64,000 nt of DNA from Corinectria fuckeliana (GCA_019137255.1 WPDH01000085.1:62001-126000); one strand, 5' to 3'. Positions 11,501-22,968 are shown, counted from the stretch's first letter. Notes: generated by a model from the letters alone, not told the origin. Numbers and translations are program-made.

Positions 11501-12660
11501 CTTAATTTAGTATACTTTTTAACTTATATAAGAGCTTTATATCTAGTATTAAAAAGAACTTATAAGTTATAAACCTTTTATAATATACCTATTTAATTAT
11601 ATAAGATAAGATTCTAATATAGTATAAGTATTATTTTAAGGTTATATATTATTTAATATAAGATATACTTAATAATAATATTAGTCTTTTTAGTAGCTAT
11701 CTAGTCTTATTTAGTAGTAACTTTACTTAGATTTTACTTATAGTCCCCTAAGAGAACTATATATAAATAGTAAATACTTATATATAGTTATTTTTAACTA
11801 TATAGCTCTTTCTAATAATTCTCTCTTTATATTAAAATATAAGAGTTATATTTAACACTCTTATAAGTATTATATTTACTTAGTAGCTTTAAAATCTATT
11901 ATATAACCCTACTTTATACAGGTTAACTTAGCTACCCTCTTATTTTTTACAAACTAAAAACCTTAAAGAGCTATATAACTTTATATATTCTTTATATATA
12001 TATATATAGTCTTACTTAGACTTTAATATATACTAGTACTAGTTTATTTTTACCTTTTATAACTTAATAGTTAATAAGCTAAATAATATACTACTAAATA
12101 TAATTTCTAAGAATATAAAAAAGTATCTCTTAACTAACTTTACTATTATACTAAAGTTAAAAGACTTTATATAACCCTCTAAAAAGTTATTATATTTATT
12201 TAACCACTTAAGTCTCTTACTCTTATAGCTTTATCTTTAAGTTAGTATACTAATAATACTCTTATAAAACCTTTTTTCTTAAGAGGGCCTTTATAATAAG
12301 ACTTATATAACTATTATACAGATAAGTTATATCTTCTTATAATACTAACTTCTTAAAAGTGATTTTTATAGTTAACTAAGGTTTATATCTTATATTAAGC
12401 TAACCTTAAAAGATAATAGGTTACCTTATAAATTATTATATATTTAGCTTCTTATATAGCTTTATTTTATAATAACTATTAATAAGTCTTAAGGCTAGTC
12501 TTTTTATTATATTAAGATTAACTTATAAGAGTTTGTTTTTATATATAGGTAATTTTATATTATAATATCTTATATTATATAGTTTTAACACTATAAAGTA
12601 CTATTACAACTAAGAGTAGAAAGTTTTATATAAAATATAGTATACCTTAAGGTTTTATAA
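8520..12660 (+). pseudogene. RIP-degraded Helitron Rep/helicase (RepHel) gene
   Basis: All recognisable pieces lie in one frame (codon starts congruent to 1 modulo 3), with no indel seen over about 4.1 kb. In order: a Helitron-like N-terminal domain (conserved IRxYNSAxxF region near 8655-8690; HPxYLPLxY-like block at 9181-9213); the HUH Rep nuclease site at 9835-9846, now read as SYIY where LPHxH is expected, so both histidines have become tyrosine; an SKKFPKPFQEETT-like block near 10075; a VHLPNQQ-like block at 10507-10533 with the glutamines turned into stops; Walker A GPKSTGKT at 11365-11388; a GGDFRQ-like motif read as SSNFT-stop near 11713-11730; the TINKSQGQS motif at 12475-12501 with both glutamines now TAA/TAG; and a natural-looking end, VYLKVL then TAA, at 12658-12660. 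The start is not defined. A live copy would be a rolling-circle transposase-helicase of about 1400 or more residues. This copy cannot encode a protein. Confidence 0.9.
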
Positions 12661-12819
12661 TATCTTACCTAGCTTAATATTTACTTTAAATAATATATAA
12701 GCACTTAAGGCTTTATATTACTATCTTATAATACTTTATATATATATCTATTAGCTATAAAAATATAAAATATCTCTTATATATAATTACTTTAAATATA
12801 ATACTATATTATACCTAAA

Positions 12820-12918
12820 CTATTTTATAATATTAATACTATAACTAAAAACCTATTTTATAATATTATTATTATAACTAAAAACCTATTTTATAATATT
12901 ATTACTATAATTAAAAAG
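12820..12918. repeat. 33-bp tandem repeat, three copies
   Basis: Three adjacent 33-bp units at 12820-12852, 12853-12885 and 12886-12918 share the core CTATTTTATAATATTATTAT and an A-rich end. They lie about 160 bp beyond the stop of the degraded Helitron helicase. Confidence 0.85.
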
Positions 12919-13831
12919 TATAATAAGAAGATAAGTATCTCTATTAGATATTATAAATAATAAAACAAGTATTATAAAAAAAAAAATAGTATATAAAGTT
13001 TATTAATATTAATAAATTATAAGAAGTCTATATATATATATATTAGTACTATATAGCTTTAAATTAGCTTTATATATACCTATTATTCTTACTTAGTATT
13101 AACTTATCTTTTTACTACTTTTTAGTCTTATTTTATATAAACTAAATAATAACTTACTTTACTTTAGCTGTTAATAATATATTAAGTAATACTAGATTAA
13201 CTACTAGACTAGTTATAGTAGTATATAATATTATTACTATATCTACTAATATTATTAGAGTCTACTTTAGTGCTATTTTTATCTTACTAAGTAGTATACT
13301 TAGCTGCTTTTTAGTAACCTTTAGGCCTTATTATACCTTTATAGTATATTTAGATAAGATAATAAGAGGTGTATATATAGTTATATTATATATAACTTAT
13401 CTCTTAGTTATTTATAGTCTTTTCTATAAGATAGCCTCTATTTTACTTATATCTAATATATTATTAGACAACTTATTACTAGGCTTATTTATATTTATAT
13501 ATTATTACTTTCTTAGTATAATACCTTTTAGGGTAGTCTTTTTTAATATAATCTTAGCTAAGAAAGTAAAAGTTAGTATACTATTATAATATTACTATAA
13601 ACTACTTATCTTTATTTATATAAAAAGAATAGTTTATTATAAGAAAGTTATAAATATAGTTTTTATATAACTTATTTTACTTATAAGTAAAAATATAATA
13701 AGTCTTAAAAAGTAGTATTATATAAGAAGAATTATATATACTATACTTATAGCCTAGCTGTTTTAGCTTACTATATATTTATATAGTATAAATAGTAAGA
13801 TTTTATTAATACTTAAGGTTTATTAACTAGA

Positions 13832-13915
13832 ATATAATACTAAGCAGGTCTTAAGTATTAAAAAGATATCTAATTTATATTATATATATTAGTATTTTTC
13901 TGCTTAGTATTATAT
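13832..13915. repeat. Perfect 16-bp inverted repeat with 52-nt spacer
   Basis: ATATAATACTAAGCAG at 13832-13847 is matched by its exact reverse complement, CTGCTTAGTATTATAT, at 13900-13915. RIP tends to break inverted repeats unless both arms change symmetrically, so a perfect pair is notable in this island. It may be a hairpin or the termini of a small element. Confidence 0.75.
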
Positions 13916-15190
13916 ATTTATATATACTTATCTTATAGTAGTTAAAAATATTATAATAAGTTATAAACTATTCTATTTTTATATATATAATAATATAAAG
14001 TATAAACTTCTATAAGTTATTATATAGTATTATACCTAACTTTATAACCTATTTAACTATTAGTATTTAAAATTATATCTTACTATTAAGTGTTAGTAGC
14101 TTAATAAAATCTTTATTAATAATTAACTTTATCTTTTTATTATAAATATTTATAATATTATTATAGTTAATCCTAAGATTATAACTATTATCTTTTAGAT
14201 TATTATATTTAACTATATTAACTAAAGCTTTTACTTATACTACTACTAACTTAGCTAAAGCTTTTATTTATATTACTAATTTAGCTAGACTTTTTACTTA
14301 TTCTTATATTATATTAGTTAATATCTTTTTTATCTTACTATATTATACTATACTAACCTATTTATTCTTAGATAGTACTATTAGTAAGTAATAAGTTATA
14401 TAGTATAAGCTTATATTAAGATCTTTTATTTTAGCTTTAAAGTACTTTTTTTTATAACTATTAGTATATATTTTTATTATATTATATATTATTATAAACT
14501 TATTTAGAACTAAAAGATATTATAATATAATAAGCTAAGCTTAGCTTAAAAAGTTTAATTAATTTTATTAATCTTATACTAAAATATATATATTAGTATA
14601 TATTATTAAGACTAAGTTATATTATATATACCTCTAATTCTATAAGATAAGTTTACTTAGTAGTATTAGATAGTTTTATAATATTTTTAATAGTAGTTAT
14701 ATACTTTTTAGATTATACTAATTAACTATAATCTGCTTTTATACTATTAGTAATTACTACTATTATAAAACTTTCCTAGTTAGTCTTAATAATCTATATA
14801 TTATTATTTACTATTCTAGCTATATTACTTTTAACTATTATACCCTTCTTTAGGTTAAGTAATATCTTTAGGTTCTAATATAAGTTAGTATATATTTATA
14901 TAACTCTATATAAACTTATACTTTATTAGGTATAATAGTATAAAAAGAGGGTAAATTTAGGGTAGGATTATATATATAAGTATAACTATATAATATATTA
15001 AAAGTAATATTATTATATTTATAATTAGCAGCTAAAGCTAATAAATATATTACTAGTATAGTATTTATATTATATAATATAGTATTAAGAGGGGAGAGTA
15101 ACTTACTACTATAAATAATATAATATAAGAGGAAGGAAAAAAAAGAGAAAAAAAAGTAGGTGATTTTACAATTTAGTAGTATATAAATTT

Positions 15191-17246
15191 CCTAGCTGTA
15201 TATAGCTTCCTATTGGCTATATCGATTTGTAAAAGTGGGGCTACTATAAACTCCTCAAAGTCCGCATCGCGGGCCGTTCCAAGCTCGTGTGTACCTAGCC
15301 CCTCCATCTTCTTTCTCGCCCCTTCGCCGTCCCATCCCCCATCCCCACAAACCTCCTCCGTCCGGCCTCCCTCCTTTACCCGCCAGCCAATCTCCATCCT
15401 CCACGCCAGCTGGCTTCCCCCATCCTACGAGCGAGAAACATGTGCGCGCGCGCGTGTGTGTGTGTGTGTGTGTGGGTGGGTGTGTGTCTGTCGTTTGCCA
15501 ACGCACCACCACACACACGCCAGACCTTGATCCAATCATTCACAGCGCCGCCTCCCCCTAGTCTGCTCGTCCTGCATCGCGTCCTCTACGCCAATCATCC
15601 ATTGCCAGACAACCCGCCTCCCCCCTCTTCTCCTTGCCTTTCCTTTTTACTGTCAGATGGCAATCCTCGGCCAGAAAAGGTCAGAGAGGCAAGGCTAAGC
15701 AAAGCAAAGCAATAGAAACAAAGCACGTCTCGTTGGTCACGGGCCACCGCTCACCACTCACCACTCACCTCTCACCTCTCACCGACAGCGCCTCAACAGC
15801 CCGGCCCGGGTCCGGCGACGCCGACCTTCACTGGGATTGGGCTGTTTTCGCGTCATCTGAAGCCAGCTCTTCCCGTCAACCCACCGGCCCTTCTCCATCA
15901 TTACTACGTAATCTACGAACACCGTCCTGCGGTATAATTTATTCTCACCACGTACGCAATGCCCGCGCTGGCTTTGTCAAAAATCCCCGGCCCATTCCTG
16001 TGTCCCGGTCGTGCCAGCCTAGCCTCGGGGTGAGCCGCCAGCCCGGTGCGTTGGCCCTCCGTCCCCACACCCGGCCCACCTCCGTCCCACCTCCGTCCCA
16101 ACACTTCACCACCATGCAAAACCACATTTGTTCATCCGCCTCTCTCATCTCATTGCCTAGCCAGGAGCACACAGGCTATGGCAATGCATGCTTAGAAGTG
16201 CAATTAGAATAGTAAACGAAAATGCCCAGTCAGCGTCAGACATGCGATGATGCCCCGCCCATTGGCCTCGTCCTCCATCTTAGAACCACTCTCTCATTTC
16301 CCATCTCCCATTTTACTCTCGTACAGCGCCTTGTAGGACCATGCACGTCAGCGCGCGCCTCCATCGTCGGATCCCCCAGCGTACAAGCAAGATCTTTCCT
16401 CCAAGCAAGCGCGCCGTCGTGGCCGGCGTGTCGTGTCGTGTCTGCACCTCAGCCCGTCCCGTTGTCCGTCCGCGAACTCGTGGCACGCACTTCGTACACC
16501 AAGCAACCATGTACAGCCACCTACGTCGATATGCTTTCAGTGAGAGTGTATGTGCGTCCGTCGCATGCCCACAACGTGGCCCTCATCCCATGTCCGCCCT
16601 TCTTCAGCAAAAGACCCTCCCGTACCCTGCTACTCACTCACTCACAGCACCCATGGCTCTCCTTGTCCACAGAGCTCATGTTCGGATATATTGTTACTGT
16701 GTGCGTTGTCTAGTGTACGGATGTTCCGTCTGTGCCCTCCGACCTTGAACCCCAATCCCTCAACCGGCCGTCATCTGCATCCATGTCCTCCTCCCCAGTC
16801 CCCGTCATGTCTGCTTCGGGCCGCGCTGCTTTCTCGGCAAGCGCCCTACTGGCCAGCCCCCAGTCTACTCTTCTAGAACCCTTCACCACGGGCCCGGTCT
16901 TCGTCTTCCACCTGCCGAGGTGTGCCGGCATGGCGGCGGAGAAGGGGAACTACTACGTGGTACTCCGCGACGTCACTGGCACACACCTGCACTAGCACGC
17001 ACATATAAGTCTCAAATGGCAACAAGGGATATCATGTACGTTTCAGTACACGTATATTCATTCAATAAGACCGAGGTGAAGCTTCCTACGCTTCACTATA
17101 AACATGGGTATAATACAACCGCTATCCGACCTGACCCCGACCGGTTCCCCATTGGGAATGCAAGTTTCGTCAATGCATTGTCCTTAACGACGCAAAATGC
17201 CAATACCTTTCCCCTTTTTTAGAATATCCCTTCCGTGGTTCTGTTC
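15191..17246. other. Intergenic stretch between the AT-rich island and hapX
   Basis: Composition is normal, with many overlapping short frames and none convincing as a gene. It contains a GC/GT microsatellite at 15441-15488 and presumably the 3' UTR of hapX at its right end. The plus-strand frame 15634-16212 (192 codons) has no recognisable domain and competes with frames in other phases. Confidence 0.55.
15441..15488. repeat. (CG)n-(TG)n dinucleotide microsatellite
   Basis: Alternating CG then TG dinucleotides, with GGG interruptions near the end. Such alternating purine-pyrimidine tracts can adopt Z-DNA. Confidence 0.9.
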
Positions 17247-19100
17247 TTAGACACCCCGCCCGAATCGAACATCAAAGTCCTTGAGGACACTCATGATGCT
17301 CGCTGCCTCCACTTCGATAGGCATCATTGCACCTGAAGGTTGAGGTCGGGCGCCGGCTCGGGGCGTTGCCTTGAGCTTGGGTAACCATGAGCCGATATCA
17401 TCAGCCGCCTTGGAAAAGTTCCGATGGCTAGACAGCGTCTGGTAAGCCTCGGCACAGCTAAGACCGAGACTGGGCAGGCTGGGCAGGGAAATCTTCTCCG
17501 GCTTGGGACGTGTCTTGCAGCAACCGCCATCTGCACCCTTGCCGCCGCAGCAGCCACCACCCGCACTGCCTGGTTGGCGATCGAGGTTGGCGGCCATAAG
17601 GCGACAGAAGAGGCCAGACTTGGGGTCGGCCTGGCACTGGGCGCAGGTTCCGGGTCCGTTAGAACCGCAGCCTCTGCTCTGCGAAGATTGGCCCTGGTTC
17701 TGGGTCCGACGTGGCAGCTTGACAGCGCCATCGGCCGTCATCTCCATTGCTAGGCCTGGGGGAACGGCATCGGTCTCTGAGGGAGGAGGGGTCTGGACCT
17801 GGTGGGAAATCGGGGGTAAGGTGTCATTGGGGGTCATGGCCGGCGTCGCAAGGGAAGTATCTGCACAGATGCAGTATGTCCCGTCTTTGCAAAACCCGCA
17901 GCCGTCTTTGAAAGCCATAGTATCAAGCGACGGAACTTGGGACATGGAGGAAGTAGAGTATTGCGACTCCTGAGGGACTGCAGCAGTCTTTTGGGAGAAC
18001 ATGGCCGTGTAGTCGGTCTCGGCTTCGCCATGCCCAGGACTAAGGCGATGACGCTTCTCGCTTGATGTGGTGCCTGACGGGGAGAGCGGACGCTTGAGGT
18101 CCTGGGACTGGCCAAGTCCTTCAGCGATTTCATCAAGACACTGGCAAGTCGAAGTCAGACCGCACTTAGAGCAGCCGTTAGCGGCGGTTGCCATCACCTC
18201 CTCGGCACAGGCACACCGTCCGTTTGGGGAGCAGTTTCCACAGGTGAGGGGGGTCTCTGATGTGTCGAGTGTCTCAGGTGGTGAAATAATCTGGGAGATG
18301 GAAAAGGTAGCGTGGCTTGACTGCCGTTCACCTGACCGTCCATCGACATGGCTGTGCCTGGGGCCCTGGCTGGTTGGGCTCTGAAGTCCGTCAAACGGGT
18401 GCTGGGAACTGCTCATATTCCGGGACTGGTAGCCAGAGTGGAAGGCCCCCTCATCCACACGACGCTTCAGGGTCTCAGCCTCAGTCTCGACCCGGATCCG
18501 ATCCTGCCGCTCACGGTCGAGCATGTTCTCAAGGAGCATGCAGCGGGAGCGGAAGGACTGGACATCGAGTTCCAACTCGTGAATCTTGTCCTTGAGATCA
18601 ACCTCCGTCTTCTCATGGACTTCGCGCTGGGCATCGAGCTGCTCCTCGAGCTCGCCGACCCGAGCGGCCCTCCGTTCACGGAAGGCCCGCTGAGCTGCGC
18701 GGTTTTGGGCCTTGCGCTTAGTTGGCGGTGTGTCGGTGGCGGGCTTCCGGCCTGGCTTCGGCCTAGGAGGGATAACCCATTCCTTGGAGGTCATGGATAC
18801 CTTGGGAGCCTCGGGCGGTGCCGGGCTGGGGCTGATTACGGACGACATGGCCATCTTGTTGATAGAAGGAAGAGCAGTGCGTTGTTGAGGTTGCACAGGT
18901 GGAGGTGGCTTTCCACTCGGCTTAATGGAGAGTGGCGCTCGGAGTGGGGCCCCAGGTGTGGCTAGTGCTGCGGCGCCGGGACCGGCGGTGATAGGCCGAG
19001 GGGTCGATGTCTTGGAGCCAGCGGGAGACGGAGCGGCGGCTGCGGCTGCGTCGATGATGACTCTAGGAGATGGTGCGTGGGGAGCAGAACGACCCGTCAT
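17247..19100 (-). CDS. hapX: HapX-type bZIP iron regulator
   Basis: 617 residues, single exon. It has the two diagnostic HapX parts. The first is the Hap4-like CCAAT-complex binding motif (SKEWVIPPRPKPGRKP, residues 105-120). It is followed directly by a bZIP basic region (KRKAQNRAAQRAFRERR, 128-144) and a coiled coil to about 215. The second is a set of cysteine-rich regions for iron sensing: CGNCSPNGRCAC (287-298), CSKCGLTSTCQC (310-321), CGFCKDGTYCIC (401-412), a Cys cluster at 478-499 and CCGGKGADGGCC (517-528). The C-terminal segment (SCAEAYQTLSSHRNFSKAAD region, 548-577) is also typical. In characterised ascomycetes HapX works with the CCAAT-binding complex. It represses iron-consuming pathways and induces siderophore uptake under iron starvation, and supports iron detoxification in excess. 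Its own gene is usually repressed by the GATA factor SreA. Identification is firm. Confidence 0.95.
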   Translation of the reverse strand: MTGRSAPHAPSPRVIIDAAAAAAPSPAGSKTSTPRPITAGPGAAALATPGAPLRAPLSIKPSGKPPPPVQPQQRTALPSINKMAMSSVISPSPAPPEAPKVSMTSKEWVIPPRPKPGRKPATDTPPTKRKAQNRAAQRAFRERRAARVGELEEQLDAQREVHEKTEVDLKDKIHELELDVQSFRSRCMLLENMLDRERQDRIRVETEAETLKRRVDEGAFHSGYQSRNMSSSQHPFDGLQSPTSQGPRHSHVDGRSGERQSSHATFSISQIISPPETLDTSETPLTCGNCSPNGRCACAEEVMATAANGCSKCGLTSTCQCLDEIAEGLGQSQDLKRPLSPSGTTSSEKRHRLSPGHGEAETDYTAMFSQKTAAVPQESQYSTSSMSQVPSLDTMAFKDGCGFCKDGTYCICADTSLATPAMTPNDTLPPISHQVQTPPPSETDAVPPGLAMEMTADGAVKLPRRTQNQGQSSQSRGCGSNGPGTCAQCQADPKSGLFCRLMAANLDRQPGSAGGGCCGGKGADGGCCKTRPKPEKISLPSLPSLGLSCAEAYQTLSSHRNFSKAADDIGSWLPKLKATPRAGARPQPSGAMMPIEVEAASIMSVLKDFDVRFGRGV

Positions 19101-22100
19101 GATGCAGGAGAAGAGGGAAGTAGTTGGGAGTATTGGTGTGGGTGTGGCCAGACGCCGGTGGGTCTCGGTCAGTTTGTCGGCAGACGGCCAACTGAGGCCT
19201 CGGAGCTCCGAGACGTCGAACCCAGGTAAAGTCCCAGATGACGAACAGGCGGCCTGGGGTACTCGGCAAACGCGCGTCGAGGACTTGCGTCGAGCTCCCT
19301 TATATTTGTTGTGGAATTGTTGTTCAGTCGATTCGCCAGTTAGAGGATGTCAATGGGAAGATGTTGAACGGTGGTCGAGGACGATGGTTGAGGACGAGCT
19401 CGGTTGCTGGCGTCACGAGTCAGGGTTGAGTAGCAAGGAGTTCGTGGGCGTCAGTCATGAACTGTTCGACCTTGGGGGGGGATCAGAGTTGATGCTAGAG
19501 AACCCATCCGCAAGACAGCGATAGCGGGCGTTTGTTAGAAAGGAGCCGCGAAGATGTGATGTCGGAGATTTCGTCAAATGGCAGATGCTTCAAGACGAGG
19601 GGGAGGGGGGGGGGACAAGAGAGGGAAAATGGGCGTGGGGTGCGTCGCTACTTTTGTGCCCTGACCACATCCGACGGTTGGGAAGCCAATGGTCCGATTC
19701 AAGGAGACGATGGGTCGCTGATCTGATTGATAAGATTTGATTGACCCACTTGGCTGTTGATTGATAAAAATTTCGCATGCAGCCCACCGCGCCAGGCACT
19801 CCGAGGCACCAACGCCAGGCACTCGCTAAGTTGCCCCAGCGTCTTGGGAGGGGAGACCCTCCTAGCGGCCCCAGCCCAGCACGCAAAAAGACGGCTCGTC
19901 CAATGAAACCCACCGGTTTTGTTGCCGTCATGGAGGTTAGCCCGGGCATGGCCCAGTGATGGGACGCTCGTCAGGCATCGAATTATTACAGTGCATTTGC
20001 ATCAGTCATGAGCAAGTTCCGCGCCGCGATCGCCGGAGCTTTTTTTCTTACACAGGTTCCTCTACAGTGCGGGCAAGTGCTGCAGGTATGTATTGCTTCC
20101 CCCGCTCTACTCCGCCGACTCATGTTACCCACGATTGCCCACTTATCGTCGAGTCTCGCCCACCTTTTGCAGCCTTCTCTCGTCATCTGCGTCACTCGGG
20201 TCCCGCAATCCGCTTCTACGTATCTAGCCCTTCTAGCCTCCATAAGCTATTACTACGTAGACTCTGCCCCAGCAACCTACGGAACGAGATATCGGAGCCG
20301 CCAGTTTGGACTGGGCCTTGGCTCTTGTTGCTTGGTTCCAGTTGACAGCATGCATGCAGGTGAACTAACTAGGCCATTGTCTGGGTAAATGTCCCGCGCG
20401 ACCACGGACAAGCGGCGCCGGCAGTATTTTGGGGACAGTATACTTCGTACGGAGCCACTGTGCAATAAGATCCTCCTCTCAATCCGTGTCTGTCAGTCTC
20501 CCTATCCTTCGCTGGCGCCTTCTGAAAATGCCCCAACGTATCCGTGCCCAAACCACGAGCGTGGCAGATGGACGAATAAATATGCAGCACATTAATCAGG
20601 TAACACTCCACGAACTCTCTCCCACGTTGGCCCCCCACGCATCTCCACGGCAGGTCGACAGATTCTCCGGGCTCTCGCTCGCGCTTCTCCACATCCCCAA
20701 CCAGCCTTTCACCTGTCTATGTTTTTCTTCTTCTACCTTCTTCTTCAGCTCCTTCGTTCGATGACGACCGTACCTAGGCAAACTTAGCCAGCGTTAATCG
20801 GAGCAGGTCGTGGAGCATGACGGCCCCCATCTGGCCCAATCTGGAACATCTGGGCGATTTCCCGTGGATCCTGTGGGGGAGTGCTGCTCATAGCACGGTC
20901 TCGGATCTCCGACCTCGCTCGGTTTGCGGCTTTCGAGAGGTCGACAGTGCGCAGACATATCTACACATACATCCCTGGGTCCGCTGTGTGGGTGCGTGCA
21001 ACTCTGGCTGCCACATAATTATGTCGGAACGCTGGGAGGCCGGTCGTACGAGTCGGGGTCCTGTATGTAGCAGCCGGACCCTTGAGCATGCCAAGTCCAG
21101 GACGGAAAGACTTATTAGTTGCTGAGTCGCAGGTAACTAATAGTGGTTCGTTCAAATATTGGAACTGGGGTCAACTTGGCCAGACCAAGCGCGACGCTAC
21201 CACTCTACCGCGGTGGTGATGTGATCGATGGATCTAATGTCACCCATGAAATCAACCTTTTTTTGTGCGCAAACCCACGCACGTACGTGCCCATGCCTAC
21301 TAAGTACATGAGATCGGTGCCGCATGATATGCCCGGCTACCAGTACATATATGACGGGATTCCTACCACAGCACCCTCCCTAGGCCGAAGGGCCGGTATT
21401 CCGGCACTGATACAGATATACACCGAGGGGATGACATCGTTCTTCGTCTAGTGGAGGTAGGCTAGTCGAGAACCAAGCATATCTCGTCGTATGTCCCAGA
21501 AAGGCAACAAATTTCTCCTCGCGTCTCATCTTGACGGTATGCTCCGATCCGCCGCGATTCGAGATATTAGCCGTCATGCATCATACACCGAGCATCTACA
21601 CGCCAAGCCCGGCATCCTCGGTAAACCCATACCCGCCGCAACCATCTTGTCCTTGGTCACACTTTGTGCCCGCTTATCGCGCCCGCGTGAGCTCTGCCTG
21701 GCCCCAGCTATGTACGAGCTCGGAGCTCTCAGCTCCCAGCTCCACCTGCGCTAATACTATGTAGCTCCTTGGTTGACCCTTCTTCGGCAACCAACAAGCC
21801 AATAGAAGAGGGTTCCACGACAGCGAAGGCGGAGTTGTTTGTCTTGAGAATTCAGTCCGGTCGGCCGAGGTTGTTGGAGGTCTTGGTCTCAGGTGTCCAT
21901 GATGGAAAGGGGAAAGAAAGAGGACTAAATGGCGGTATCTCGTGACGGCGGTCGATGCCAACGCCTCGGTGAACGCCTCTATCGGCTGGAGAATCCCCAA
22001 TAATTAGCCTACACCAGATGCCCATCCAGATGGCAAGATCCGGCCTATTTTTTTATACCGCTCTCGTGGTCTCGTTGGCTCACTAGTAGTAGAGCATGTT

Positions 22101-22968
22101 CGTGCCTTTGAGGACCCTTTGTCTAATAATACTTGGTATGTAACAGCGGAGTCACTTCACGGCAAACCTGCTCAAACAAGTAGGTATGCTGTATTGCATT
22201 TCAGTATAGTCCATGCCAGCTTTCGACGGCCTTAATATGTAAAACCCTCCAGTTTACTCTTGTGACATTCTATAAACCCAGACAGCATGGGTCCCTATGG
22301 TCTCGAATGCCACAGCCATGACGATGATCTGTATTGAAACAGCAAACGCAATTGCGTCACTTCCGGAAACATTCAGCTCTCGTCATCTTTTAGAGGCTGC
22401 AACTTACCATTCGTAGCCCAGTCTCTTAACGTCGAGTTCAGCAGACGCCAATCACTGGGGAGTAGAACACTCGCTCACATTAGATACAATTAAGACAATA
22501 ACCACTTGATTGATTCGTGCCATCCATACAGTACTGTAAGCAGAGATACATCGCAAACTCTGGCAATTCGGTTTGCTCCTGATCGCATATAACCAGACGT
22601 GCCGTCGTTGGTGTTTTGTGACTGACTTAGATAATCACCAGGCAGGGAGCTACCCCACCAACCAAGAAGCGTCTTAGCGACCGTGGCAGCAACGTCGAAA
22701 TACCATCCCACCTCAGACATCTACCCGGCATTACCACGAGGCATACCCGCCAATTCGAGCTCAGCACACCTTCAGCTGAGAAATCGGGTCTTCAGTTTGG
22801 CGGGGTTCTGTCACTGCTCATTCCAATACCTCTCTTACTGCCTGATCTGTACCCAAACCACCACCAGAGCTTCCCTCGCCAACCCTTGAGGGCTCTGTCA
22901 CTCCCACGGACAACGCCAACACACTTGCCGCGGCACAGCAAAATCGCCACGATTGGTACAATCCCAAC
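19101..22968. other. Long intergenic region between hapX and COG2
   Basis: About 3.9 kb with no gene I can support. The left part is the hapX leader and promoter. A G-rich run lies near 19603-19615, and a CTACGTAG palindrome at 20253-20260. Short frames on both strands lack domains, signal peptides or splice structure. Confidence 0.55.
19686..19904 (-). promoter_or_regulatory. Candidate CCAAT and GATA sites upstream of hapX
   Basis: In the 5' region of hapX (ATG at 19100), CCAAT occurs at 19686-19690 and 19900-19904. A double GATA-core sequence, ATCTGATTGATAAG, is at 19721-19734, and another TTGATAAA at about 19761. SreA-type factors recognise ATCWGATAA. The 19721 site contains ATCTGAT followed by TGATAA, so it is a near match only. 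The sites are visible; their use is inference from hapX regulation in other fungi. Confidence 0.4.

Larger units (their letters stand above)
7556..15190. other. AT-rich island, apparently RIP-mutated transposon DNA
   Basis: Composition switches sharply to very AT-rich, TpA-dominated sequence at about 7556 and back at about 15190. No open frame of 60 codons or more exists inside. Where a protein can be read through the stops, the stops are TAA or TAG, matching C-to-T changes in CAA/CAG codons or G-to-A changes in TGG. That is the pattern left by repeat-induced point mutation, which acts mainly at CpA and, on the other strand, TpG. The part that can be identified is a Helitron Rep/helicase gene (separate entry). 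I could not assign 7556-8300 or 12661-15190 to a family. Confidence 0.9.
12661..15190. other. Unassigned AT-rich remainder of the first island
   Basis: The Helitron frame ends at 12660. The following 2.5 kb is equally AT-rich, but no protein family could be read in the plus frames I examined. It contains a 33-bp tandem repeat (12820-12918) and a perfect 16-bp inverted repeat (13832-13847 and 13900-13915). It could be the Helitron 3' part or another decayed element. Confidence 0.5.

Noticed and set aside
7556..15190. AT-rich block as an inserted mitochondrial fragment or an assembly artefact
   Set aside because: A Helitron coding frame with transitions only runs through it, and no mitochondrial gene could be read.
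15634..16212. 192-codon plus-strand frame next to the AT-rich island
   Set aside because: Ser/Pro/Arg-rich with no domain; competing frames on both strands.
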